Source: Cryoendolithus antarcticus
Taxonomy: Eukaryota; Ascomycota; Dothideomycetes; Cladosporiales; Cladosporiaceae
Direction: 5' to 3'
DNA: 64,000 bases
Assembly (NCBI GenBank): GCA_002077065.1
Contig: NAJO01000007.1
Span: 744,001 to 808,000, forward strand
In this document: positions 44,169 to 53,561 of the stretch, one piece after another
Layout of the letters: each line of letters starts with the position of its first letter
How positions within the stretch are numbered: the stretch's first letter is position 1
Translations under genes and position numbers: made by a program
Notes under the pieces: model-generated
Told to the model about the DNA's origin: nothing
Seen by the model: only the letters and a program-made list of their open reading frames with translations
Databases searched by the model: none

Positions 44169-47100
44169 CTACACTCTCCGACCTCGTTTCTTCGCTGGAC
44201 TTCCCATGCCCATCAATCTACCCTCGTCCTCCTCAAACCTATCAACCTTAGATAGTGCGAAGACCTTGCCTGCTCGCTTCGCCGGACTGGCGCTCAGGCC
44301 AAGTGGCTCGCTATCGCTCTTAGCGAAAGAAGTCAAAGACGAGGTGCCGAAGTCCAGCTTAGCTACCTTCGCATTAGCCGAGGCGCCCTTGACGCTCAGG
44401 CTGGACGAAGACTTCTTCTTGGGCGGCGAGGCAAGGAGTGAGGGCGTGGGTTTGAGATCTTGAGGCTGAGTGGCGACAGTGGAAGCAGGCGCCGGTAGTC
44501 GGCTAGGGACCGGACGCTTCCGTGGGATCAATTTCGGAGTTGCGGAGCCAAGGGGTGCTTGCTTGTCGAGGGTCGCAGTGGGCACAGGTAAGGCGGTGGG
44601 TTTCGCAGGCGTAGCGATTCGTGAGCGCTTGAGGGGATTAACCTTAGGCTCGGCAGCCGACGGCATTGCCAGCGCCGGGACAGCTGTTGGAAGTGATTCA
44701 ACAACCGCAGGACCCGGTGCAGCGGCTGTTCGTGGCGCTGCGAGCTTCCTAATCTTGCGCTTAGGCTTACTGGGCGTCTCTGCTGCCGGGACTGCCACTT
44801 TAGGCGCGCTGCCGGCAAACCTGGCGGAGAGCTCAATGGCTTGCTCCTGGATGGAGGGTGTGCTGTCGATCTGCATCGCGTCTTGTGCGGCACTGCTGGC
44901 GTCTGTGAGCTCGCTCACAAGCTGCTTGTCCGCGTCTGCTTCCTCGTCATCGCTGGTAGGAGGACTGATTGGCGGCGGCGCATCTGAGTAGTAATTCAGG
45001 GTCTGATCCCACTGGATCTTCCTTTTGCCGTCGCCATTCACGCTTTCAGTAATAGTGACCACCTCAATACCATCACAATCTGCGCCCTTCTCGGCAGCCA
45101 ACTTGATCAACCTCAAGTTCGGCAGGACACAGCCGGTCTTATTCTTTCTCGTGTTTGCCCTCGTAACCCTCTCAAGCTCGTGTGCTTCACCCCGTCTAAG
45201 AACAAATGGCTCAGTACTTCCGCGGAGAGAAATCTTATTAGGCAACGCCGTAGATGCAGTCCGTCGTTGGGTTCGTCGCAAGCTCCGTCGCGGATTCTCC
45301 TCACTCTGAGCAATCGTCTCTCTCGAAGGGCTAGTAATCGATTCAGCGACAGGAACGGCGCCGTCTACAGCAGCTTTGCGAGGAGAAGCGTTTGGATCGA
45401 GGTCTGCGAGAACATCCTCTTTCGCCGGAGACGCCAGAGCTTGTCGTACAGTGTCGCTCTCGCGCCGATTCTCAAGTGATTCGCGCTTCGCTATCGAGCT
45501 GCGTCGAGAGGTCTTACTCTGGTTGGCGCGCTTGATGAAAGCTTGGAGGAGAGCAGTGTCATCTGACACTCGTGGGCGTGGCGCTTTGTGAGGTGATAGC
45601 CGGGGTGATTCTGGCGGAGCGGAGGACGACCGTTCGAGAGAGTGAGGGAGAGCGTCGACGAGAGCTCGTGATTTGATCGTGCTGGGATGGTCTCGATGGT
45701 CGCCTCTATGCGGGTCAGACGACCCGCGTCCAGAGCCGAACATAGTCAGGAATAGTGCTTGCTGGATGTTATGGGACGGGACACCCTCCTGCCGTAACGA
45801 AGCCACAGAAGGGAGCCCTGACTTCTCTGCGGTGCTCGGCGTGGCTGTCTGTTTAGCAGGACTGACGGACTTTCGCCTGGGTGAGCGTCTTGGAGAAGGG
45901 TTAGAACGTGGGCTAAGCTCATGAGCGATCAGTTGTTCCTGGATCGCAACTGCTTGAGCGAGCGGCGAGTTGAGGTCTTCGCCCAGCTTTACCGTAGTCT
46001 CAATGCTGATGCTCATCCTCGTTGGTTCTGGGTCAGCTGGAGCGTCCTCAGCATGTTCCCCGCTAGAAGTGGTGGGATGGAGAAGGAGTTGCAGTCCGCT
46101 CCCCGTAATATCTGCATCCTCTCCAGCTTCCGGGAGAGACACAGAATCCGACTCTGCTGTGTCCTTGTCGTCAACATCTTCCCATTCATCGTCGCCAGGC
46201 GTTGTGTCGTGCTGGACTTCCACATCGACCTGTACTTCGTCTTGCTCGCCAGGCGACATGGCGATATCGGGCTGCGCTGATGCTGTCACTTGCATTCCTG
46301 GGACTTCTGACAGCGGTGTGAGAGGCTTAACGTGCGGCACGTGATCTGCAGCGGCAGTCGTGTTCGGCGCGAAGGTGCCAGGTAGGGTCCTACGCCTGTC
46401 TGCGGCCATGCTGAGTCTCTTGCTCACAGATCTGTGTCGCTTTACTGGCGAAACAAAACCCGCAGGTAGAGGGCCGCTCATCGATGGGTGTGCTCGTAAC
46501 ACAGCGGGGAGCGCATCGACGCTCTGTTGCGCACTCGTAGCGTCTAGCAGACTGGCGCATTCACCGTTCAACTCGCCGGCCCCATCACTGTCCTCTTCCA
46601 CAGGACGCTCGGCAGGCACATCGAAGCCTAGCTCAGCGTTCGCAGCCAATTTCGTGGCGCCGGATGGCTCGTCCAGTATACCAGCGAGAATTCCGTTTCG
46701 TGAGCCATTGCTCTCTTGCTCATCCTCCCACCCATCTTCCTCTCCCACAATGGGACTTGCGTCAAGCGCCAACTCCTCGTCGTCCACCTCAAGCACAGCC
46801 TTAATCTCCTCAGCACTTTGTAACGTTGCGCTCGCCACTGCTTCCGCTCCATCCTGATCCTCCCCAGAGAGCTCCACCAGACCATCCTGCCTCATACTCC
46901 GCGTAACGATCCTCTCCGCACCCTTGGACTTCTTCACAGGACTTCCCACCCTCTCCCATTGCATATCCACTCGATCTTCCATACCACCCCTAAGGCGCTT
47001 GACGACCTGCATCGGGCTCCCACCCCCGTTCCCGCTGGCTAACGAGGCTACCATGGGCTTCCTCGAGGGCGCGTATGTCCCAGTGCGCTTCCACAATTTC

Positions 47101-47276
47101 CCTACGCGAAACCTCCCGCGGGTGTAAGGGGATGCGGGCTTGCGCTCATACGCGCGGAGTGGCCTCGAGACCGCGATGCGTTGCGGAAGTAGCGATGTCG
47201 CATCCGCTGCACCCCATGACGGCGCGCCTGGATCGGGAGAGGCAGACGTGTCGTCGCCAGGCGCATCTCCAGCCAT
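44169..47276 (-). CDS. large disordered nuclear-type protein, unknown function
   Basis: An intronless frame of 1,035 residues if started at the ATG at 47276 (MAGDAPGDDTSA); the frame is open further upstream to 47483. The first ~110 residues are basic and contain RKPASPYTRGRFRVGKLWKR. The middle is acidic and Ser/Pro-rich with many SP motifs suited to kinase sites. Around residues 720-790 is the best conserved-looking block: LPNKISLRGSTEPFVLRRGEA, then RANTRKNKTGCVLPNLRL, then the end KRKIQWDQTLNYYSD. The C terminus is Lys/Arg/Pro-rich with SPAKRAG and SPAKKRGRR. These features suggest a nuclear, CDK-regulated scaffold, but this is inference. No catalytic domain is present. Confidence 0.8.
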   Translation of the reverse strand: MAGDAPGDDTSASPDPGAPSWGAADATSLLPQRIAVSRPLRAYERKPASPYTRGRFRVGKLWKRTGTYAPSRKPMVASLASGNGGGSPMQVVKRLRGGMEDRVDMQWERVGSPVKKSKGAERIVTRSMRQDGLVELSGEDQDGAEAVASATLQSAEEIKAVLEVDDEELALDASPIVGEEDGWEDEQESNGSRNGILAGILDEPSGATKLAANAELGFDVPAERPVEEDSDGAGELNGECASLLDATSAQQSVDALPAVLRAHPSMSGPLPAGFVSPVKRHRSVSKRLSMAADRRRTLPGTFAPNTTAAADHVPHVKPLTPLSEVPGMQVTASAQPDIAMSPGEQDEVQVDVEVQHDTTPGDDEWEDVDDKDTAESDSVSLPEAGEDADITGSGLQLLLHPTTSSGEHAEDAPADPEPTRMSISIETTVKLGEDLNSPLAQAVAIQEQLIAHELSPRSNPSPRRSPRRKSVSPAKQTATPSTAEKSGLPSVASLRQEGVPSHNIQQALFLTMFGSGRGSSDPHRGDHRDHPSTIKSRALVDALPHSLERSSSAPPESPRLSPHKAPRPRVSDDTALLQAFIKRANQSKTSRRSSIAKRESLENRRESDTVRQALASPAKEDVLADLDPNASPRKAAVDGAVPVAESITSPSRETIAQSEENPRRSLRRTQRRTASTALPNKISLRGSTEPFVLRRGEAHELERVTRANTRKNKTGCVLPNLRLIKLAAEKGADCDGIEVVTITESVNGDGKRKIQWDQTLNYYSDAPPPISPPTSDDEEADADKQLVSELTDASSAAQDAMQIDSTPSIQEQAIELSARFAGSAPKVAVPAAETPSKPKRKIRKLAAPRTAAAPGPAVVESLPTAVPALAMPSAAEPKVNPLKRSRIATPAKPTALPVPTATLDKQAPLGSATPKLIPRKRPVPSRLPAPASTVATQPQDLKPTPSLLASPPKKKSSSSLSVKGASANAKVAKLDFGTSSLTSFAKSDSEPLGLSASPAKRAGKVFALSKVDRFEEDEGRLMGMGSPAKKRGRRV

Positions 47277-47536
47277 GCCCTCGTATTGATATGGCACTCG
47301 GCCGACCTGTCTTGTAAGATGTTGGATGGTTGTGAAGAGTCGCGTGGGTGTGACGACACGGTCATAACAATGCACCCCTCGATCTGTGGTTCGGAAGTGC
47401 GGCACAGCCCGTCCCGAGGAAAGTATGCGCGCGGGCATGAGCAACGACCTCTCTGGGGTTTCGAGGAAAGAGCGATCGTACATCGGTCAATCGGGATCCA
47501 TGATCATACGACGGTTATCTCGTCACAGTCGCCAAC

Positions 47537-47977
47537 ATGGTAGCAAATAAAGGAACTCCGCCGTCTCTCCTCCGCACCGCCTCGGCGCCGAAACTCCCGC
47601 CCTTACCCAAACTCCGCGTCCGAAGACCAGAGGCAACGAATGCGAATCCTTGTATTGCTATGATGAGCTCGGTGTTGGGTATGCGCACATTCCATATACG
47701 AAAAGCAGAAGCGCAGATGGACAGGCGCTGACCGAAGACAGGCTGCTGGGCATCACAAGGCTACACGACCCAAGGGTGCGCTGCACTGGAGCAATCGTTG
47801 CGAGTTTGTATGGATGCTAGGGTATGTCCTTAGACTTGCAGACTCGAGGGAGTCCAGAGCTCTGGCGAAAGGAGGCTGACAGTTGGACAGAAACCACAAC
47901 AAGCGATGAAGAACCCGATCAATACCCATCTATCGAGATTATATCCACAAATCAAGGGACCGACGAAGAGGAAGTAG
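47537..47977 (+). CDS. mrp10: mitochondrial small-subunit ribosomal protein mS37 (Mrp10)
   Basis: Three exons, 47537..47678, 47742..47821 and 47891..47977, give 102 residues. Introns have GTATGC/GTATGT donors and CAG acceptors preceded by CTGAC. The protein reads KLPPLPKLRVRRPE, then twin CX9C motifs (Cys39/Cys49 and Cys60/Cys70), then a basic tail (NPINTHLSRLYPQIKGPTKRK). This is the Mrp10/CHCHD1 pattern. The protein is imported through the Mia40 disulfide relay and built into the mitochondrial 37S subunit. Intron 1 falls inside the first CX9C motif, one codon before its second cysteine. Its start is 260 bp from that of the divergent disordered-protein gene, so the two share a promoter. Confidence 0.95.
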
Positions 47978-48880
47978 AGGATATGCCGCATGAACTTGGG
48001 ACGGAGAATATGCACATTAGCGATACAGCATGGGCGGCGTTATCAATCTGGCAGGGTGGATGACCATGTATGGTTCAGATCTGTCCAGAGGGGGTGTCTG
48101 AGTACAATGAAAGCTGCAGAAAGCACATTGTGCATGCCTCAACACGCAGTACTGATCGTTTCCTCTACTGCTGCCGCTTGCCTCAGTGCTTGCAATGCTG
48201 CTGCGCGACTGCTAGTCCGCCAATATCAGCAAGCGCAAAACAATTGGCCAAGTACATGTCACGTAACAGGGAGAGTGCAAAAGCTAAGTAAGCGAATTAC
48301 CACCCGAAGGTTCAAACTCTTAAACTGCGCTTCGAGGGAACAGGTTCGCGGAATGTCGCTCAATTGGGTGACCCAAGCTTACGATGCGGTCAGCACCACC
48401 TCTGCCGTTGACCCAATGTACCGGATCAAGTGGACTTGGATGGTGAGGACAAGAAGTGTACATAAAGTACTTCAATACGTGTGCTCCACAGAGACCAGAC
48501 GGACCCCGAAATAATACGAATAGAGCTTGGAATCCTACCCGCCGACTGATACATGCGCATGCAACCTTGGAATCTCGTCACGTGACGCATACTACTGAGC
48601 TGCACGTCACAGAGCGCCAGTTGTGTGAGAAGGTACAGACGCATCACACCGCGACGCTTCGTTCGCTCATCGAAGACACCACGGGCGAGCCAAAGTCACG
48701 GTGCGCTATCTAAGACTGCAGTCCAGATCATGGAGATCCTAAATGTCTTGAAAGTATGTCTTCAAGTGCGGGCCATCTCTATGATGAACTGGTCTATATC
48801 CTGCCGAGTCGAGCCTTTGAAGCTCCGGGAAATAGCCCAAGTAACCTCGTCGATACCCAAGCAGCGCTGGCCGCCGCAGC
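47978..48880. other. intergenic, no gene seen; CACGTG palindrome
   Basis: 0.9 kb downstream of mrp10. It contains a 12-bp perfect palindrome, CGTCACGTGACG, at 48576-48587. Short frames here have no family resemblance. Confidence 0.55.
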
Positions 48881-49393
48881 ATGTCTGTCCAACTCCTAGA
48901 CCCTGTCACTCTCAAGACACGGGCCGCCTTGCCGACATTCAAGTCAGAACCTCCATCGCCTCTGATGGACATTGCAGTCCTCGACTCCGGTCTCCAAGGC
49001 CGCCCCCAGCCACCTGTAGCCACGAAGGCACTATGTGAGTGCGTCCTACTTGGCTTCGGCGAGTCGAGTACCACCAGCTCGGTCGACTCGCTCGCCGAAC
49101 GCTGGACCAAAGCGCGGATGGCTAAGAAGTGGCCAGTCGAGCCCCGCTCTCCCACATCGACGACCTTCTGCAACTGGCTACGCAGATTACGCAATTGGCT
49201 GGCGAAGGCGATCAAGCCAAGAGCACCTGCGCGCAAAAGACGCCGACTGCAGAAGCGATGGCCACAACCGCGACGACTGTCTTGGATCGCCAGCAATAGC
49301 ACTTATGGAATCAATGCGCGGGATCGTGCCCCGCGGTTCCGTGGAGCCGTGCTCAGCCCACCTCATGATGTAGGACGCTTCCCGCATCGCTGA
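48881..49393 (+). CDS. hypothetical small basic protein (weak)
   Basis: An ATG-started frame of 170 codons. The second half is strongly basic and Trp-rich (FCNWLRRLRNWLAKAIKPRAP, ARKRRRLQKRWPQPRR). No family is recognised. Its last 41 nt overlap the 3' end of the Dlt1 gene on the other strand. A second frame of similar length overlaps it, so coding status is doubtful. The CACGTG palindrome lies about 300 bp upstream. Confidence 0.3.
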   Translation: MSVQLLDPVTLKTRAALPTFKSEPPSPLMDIAVLDSGLQGRPQPPVATKALCECVLLGFGESSTTSSVDSLAERWTKARMAKKWPVEPRSPTSTTFCNWLRRLRNWLAKAIKPRAPARKRRRLQKRWPQPRRLSWIASNSTYGINARDRAPRFRGAVLSPPHDVGRFPHR

Positions 49394-50582
49394 AGTCAGT
49401 GACGCTCGCCTGATGCTGTACGGGCGGCGAGCGTACGATCACTGATCCTAGTGTGCTCTGGCTATCCGCAGCCTCCGACTGTAAGTACGGGGTAGGCACT
49501 CTGGACCATCTCGTACGTGCGGTGACTGGACTTTCGATACTAGAAGCGCTTCTTGGCGGTTCGGGCGTGGCGAAGTGCCGGACACTTCCGCTGGCGTCTG
49601 AAGACGATGTATTATGCATCGACGACTGGTCATCAATGCGCTCGCTAGTCTGAAGGCGGATCTCTTCGATGATTGCAGCAGGCAACTCGACCATACCTTC
49701 GAGTAGAAGCGCAAACGTCGTCATGAGATCTTCGAACTCGAGCTCAGTGGCTGGCTTGCCGCTGAAGCGCGCTCGCTCGTAGCGGGAAAGGAAGTCTGAG
49801 CAGATGGCAGGTGGGTTGACTAGGCCGAGGTAGGAAAGCTGGGTGAGATACTCGCGGACAGCCATCTTGGGATGTCGCATAAGCACCTCGACAACGGCAG
49901 GCTCAGGCATCGAATTCCCTTGCTCGTCCACCACAAGCGGCGCCAGACTGACAGCCTGCGCCTCAATCAGATTTGGCAGTTCCTTGATCACAGTTTCGAA
50001 CTGCAGTCCTCCTTGCCTCCCCTTCGCCGCCAGCGTTGGCGCACTCCATCCAGCATGCTCAATGGCTCCCCAGTGCGGTTTCACAGGATCAACACTCAGC
50101 ACTCTCCCCACCGTCCAATCTCCCACTTCCCCATCGGGTAGCAGCCCCTCCTTCTCTGCCCTATCCACCTCTCCAACAACATCCCTCGGCCGGCTCTCCC
50201 AAGCAATGACACAGCTCCGCTCTCCCTGCTCCCTGACTAACTTCCCCACACTCTTACTGACCTCCCCTTCTTCCACAGGAATGTAAGCCTTCCCCACCCC
50301 AGCAATAACGCTGCGATTCGTATACAGCCTCGAACTGTAGATGAACACGGCAACTAAGGCTGTGAGAACGTAGACGCCGCCGGTCATGAAGACATACTGG
50401 TAGGCGGCCGCGGAGATAGCGGTATAAAGGATCGAGGCCGGGGTTATTGCGAGTATCAGAAGGGTGAGGATCCAGAGGGCGGTGTAGGTTGTGCTGTAGA
50501 AAATGCGGAAGAAGGGGATGCGGAAGGGGAGGAGGTGGCCGGGGCGGCGGTGTGAGAGGGTCGTGAGGCGGCGGAGGAGCAT
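49353..50582 (-). CDS. dlt1: Dlt1 (defect at low temperature protein 1) family membrane protein
   Basis: A 409-residue intronless frame. It begins with a basic segment (MLLRRLTTLSHRR) and two membrane spans near residues 33-57 and 63-85 (TALWILTLLILAITP, FMTGGVYVLTALVAVFIYSS), followed by SSRLYTNRSVIAGVGKAYIP, which is typical of fungal Dlt1. The soluble part contains WGAIEHAGWSAP and LPNLIEAQAVSLAP, and the C terminus is Ser-rich and disordered. Dlt1 proteins are fungal-specific; yeast mutants grow poorly in the cold but the biochemical role is unknown. It is divergent from the coiled-coil membrane protein gene. Confidence 0.85.
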   Translation of the reverse strand: MLLRRLTTLSHRRPGHLLPFRIPFFRIFYSTTYTALWILTLLILAITPASILYTAISAAAYQYVFMTGGVYVLTALVAVFIYSSRLYTNRSVIAGVGKAYIPVEEGEVSKSVGKLVREQGERSCVIAWESRPRDVVGEVDRAEKEGLLPDGEVGDWTVGRVLSVDPVKPHWGAIEHAGWSAPTLAAKGRQGGLQFETVIKELPNLIEAQAVSLAPLVVDEQGNSMPEPAVVEVLMRHPKMAVREYLTQLSYLGLVNPPAICSDFLSRYERARFSGKPATELEFEDLMTTFALLLEGMVELPAAIIEEIRLQTSERIDDQSSMHNTSSSDASGSVRHFATPEPPRSASSIESPVTARTRWSRVPTPYLQSEAADSQSTLGSVIVRSPPVQHQASVTDFSDAGSVLHHEVG

Positions 50583-51296
50583 GGTGAGGATGCTATGTGG
50601 TGTTGGCCTGTTGGCTAATGGGTCTATCTTGTTCGCGCAACGTCGCGGCTAGACATCATCGCCGCCAGCACCAGGGCCGCCTGAGCACTGTACGAGTAAG
50701 TTGCTCTAGCTATGCTCATACTCGATGACCATAGATGTTGCCAACGGCGCAATATGACCACGCTGACTTTCATAACAACACCATGAAGCTATCTTACGCA
50801 TTCGCGAGTCATGTGCCAGATCGCTCCCCCCACGATCAGCTCCACCTTCCTGCAGTCACGGATGCTGCCGTCGTGCCTTCTTATCCAGTCAATCGCTGCT
50901 TCCATGCAGGTTCCAGCCAGGCACACCTCGAACTCCCAGCCTCCCTTGGAGGGGTTGGCCAGGGCACGCTGTGTCTCGCACAAGGCTGTTCGGCAGTCGC
51001 AGTGAGTCGATGTAGGACCTCATCCAAGTGTAAGCGAATTTCAGTCACCAGTGTCACTTTCGCGACAGGACGGCGTCTCGTGTCTGATCCAGGCAGGATC
51101 ATGCGTTGCGCCTAGAGACAACACAGCACTCGCCCGCAGCGCGTTGGTCCCGCCGGTCGTTCACCAGAGCGCAATCCCGTTTGATTATCACTACTGCAGC
51201 GGCGATCATCTTGACGACTGGACTTGTCGCGTAGCATCCATCGCTATATCTAGGCACCAACAGCATTGCTAGCCACAGTACGGCAAGAGCGACCGC
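50583..51296. other. divergent intergenic region; Cys-rich minus-strand frame
   Basis: Holds promoters of dlt1 (-) and the coiled-coil membrane protein gene (+). A minus-strand frame ending at 50789 encodes about 70 residues with seven cysteines (CDCRTALC, VCLAGTC, DC, EC). It lacks a clear start or signal peptide, so I do not call it a gene. Confidence 0.45.
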
Positions 51297-53113
51297 ATGA
51301 TCCTCCCCGCGGACATGGCATCCCACCACGGTGCCTCCTACACGCACAGCAATCTCGACTCTCACCCCAGCCTAGCAGCCAGCCTGGAAGACTTTGAAGC
51401 CCGCGAGTTCTCTCCCACAGTCCCGGACCTGCCCTCTCAGCACTCAGGCTTTCGCAGCACTGGCAACGTCTCCTCCTACCAGTCGTCAGACTCTTCGCAT
51501 AGGCGCTCAGACTCGCCTCCAGCATGGCGCAAAGCTGGCAGCGGCTGGTTCAAGCAGCAGGGGAGTCTGAGTCCGAGTAGGGCGGGGTATGAGAGTAGGG
51601 AGGTTAGTCCAGAGTACCACAGTGCGGAGGATGAGCGGGAAGGCGAGGTGACGGTGTGGCCGCTACCTGCGAGAATACCCTTGCCTGAGAGTCCGACGAA
51701 GGGCAGAAGTGTGAGCCCTAGTCCAGGTCCGGTGTTTGGAGGTGGAGACTCAAGGAGGTTACCGCCGCGGGAGCGACCCAGCACTCCGCAGGCGCAAACG
51801 GGAGCTGAGCTGCAGGAGCAGGGTGAGGCGACGCCGACACAGATGAATTGTGAGTGTTGCGCGTAGTGTGGCGGATGCGCACCGTTTGCGACCAGACGCT
51901 GACAATAGCTATAGACATCCGGTTTTCAACGTCACTAGATGTGATACAACGCACTGAGCCCCTAGAGGCTGCGATCACGTACCTTCGGAACACGATACAC
52001 TCCGTCACCTCGTCGCGTTCGACGCTGTTACTCTATGCCTTCAGCACCCTCATCCTCTACTGGCTTACCTCAAATCTCCTCACAGCACCCCAGAACACCC
52101 CGTCACCGGATCTGATCAAAGTCGCTGGCCTGGCCCAGTCCTTCGAGCCAGTGATTTACTACTCCGAGCATGGGCACGCTCAGATAGAAGAACTCCAAGA
52201 CACCGGCATCGCAGTGTGGGATCTTGGTGAATCCGTACGAAGCACGAACATGACGTCTGGACCCCTGATCACGAAACAGCTAGACGAGCTGTCGGAGAGC
52301 ATGAAGACTCTGGCTCTAGAAATGACGCGGTTCTTCGCCAGCGTAGACGCAGACGTCGACTCAATACTCATCGTAATGGACTGGGCGCAGCGCGAACTTC
52401 ACGCGATTATCTCAGCCCCACCCGGTCGCATCTCGAGCATCTGGTCGAACGCACACGGATTTCTCACCCGGCTGCACCTCCTTCCTCCAGACAGTCCACT
52501 TACCCAGACACTGCTGGGTGCAACCCACGCCCAGCGGACAAAGTCGACATTGCAGCGCACGTTCCACGAATTCCTCGGCGTGCTGGAGGAGTCCATCGAG
52601 AATGAATTGAAGTACAGCATCCGGCTCTTCTCTCTTTTCGAAGCCGTCGACAAGCAGTTCCTGAATCTACAACGGACAGTGATACGGGAGCAAGACCAGC
52701 AGGAAAGATTAGAGAATGACTTCCTCTCCTCACTCTGGACGAAAGTCATAGGCGCGAACGCCTTACTACTACGAAAGTACGAGAAGAATCGCGATTTGCT
52801 GTCCTCGATCCGCGATCGCACAGTGCGGAATAAGCACGTCCTCGTGGAACACAACCAGCGCTTACTGCAGCTCCGTTCTAATCTTGAGATCTTGAGACGG
52901 AAGCTAGTGAGTCCGTTGGTGCGGAGCCAGAACAGCAGTACGCTGGGTATCGAGGAGCAAGTCGAAGGACTCAGTGGCGTCTACGAGAGGTTGAGAGGCA
53001 GCCGAGATGGGCAGAAGAGGAAGATGATGGAGCTTGTCTATGGCGCGGGGAGTCGACGGGCGAATCTGATTGGGGAGAGTGTGCTTGGAGGTAGAGGAAT
53101 TGATTCGAGATGA
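51297..53113 (+). CDS. single-pass membrane protein with coiled coils, unknown function
   Basis: Exons 51297..51849 and 51909..53113 give 585 residues; an alternative acceptor six nt downstream also keeps frame. The first ~190 residues are Ser/Pro-rich and disordered. One membrane span lies near residues 221-241 (STLLLYAFSTLILYWLTSNLL). The remaining ~340 residues are helical with heptad-like stretches, for example LNLQRTVIREQDQQERLEND and LLQLRSNLEILRRKLVSPLV. The layout of a disordered cytoplasmic or nucleoplasmic head, one membrane span and a long helical tail resembles tethering or nuclear-envelope proteins, but I recognise no family. A second ATG at 51315 is an equally possible start. 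Confidence 0.75.
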
Positions 53114-53561
53114 ATGATGACTGAAATCGGACGATGGGAATGGGGATGGCGTTCGTGGACCGGAACTGGATCGTGGGTGGGCAAGGGATTTTCCGGGTTG
53201 GGTATACGCTTTAGAACAGCTGGGGATCAGGGTATGCCGCGCCGACTTGGGCCAGATGCGGTACTTCTGTAGATTACATGCATTTTTCATGCTTATCAAC
53301 CCCCGAATACCGCAGTCTCCTGAATCATGTAGATGCTCCTGCGCTGCTGTAAAGAATCCCATAACTGCACAATCTTTACTCTACTTCCATGGAGGAGAGA
53401 GCAGACTACGCAAGTGCTTTCGTCCTGCTTCGAGTTGGCGCTAGCTCTCACAGACGCAGTCAATCAGCGCTCCATCGCCGCAGGCAAGTCTGTAAGAGCA
53501 TCAGCTACATTGCAGATATTCAGAAAAGCGGATCGAGTTGTCCGTCAGCCTTACCCACGGC
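53114..53561. other. intergenic between convergent genes
   Basis: 3' flanks of the coiled-coil membrane protein gene (+) and gpi18 (-). No gene seen. Confidence 0.65.
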
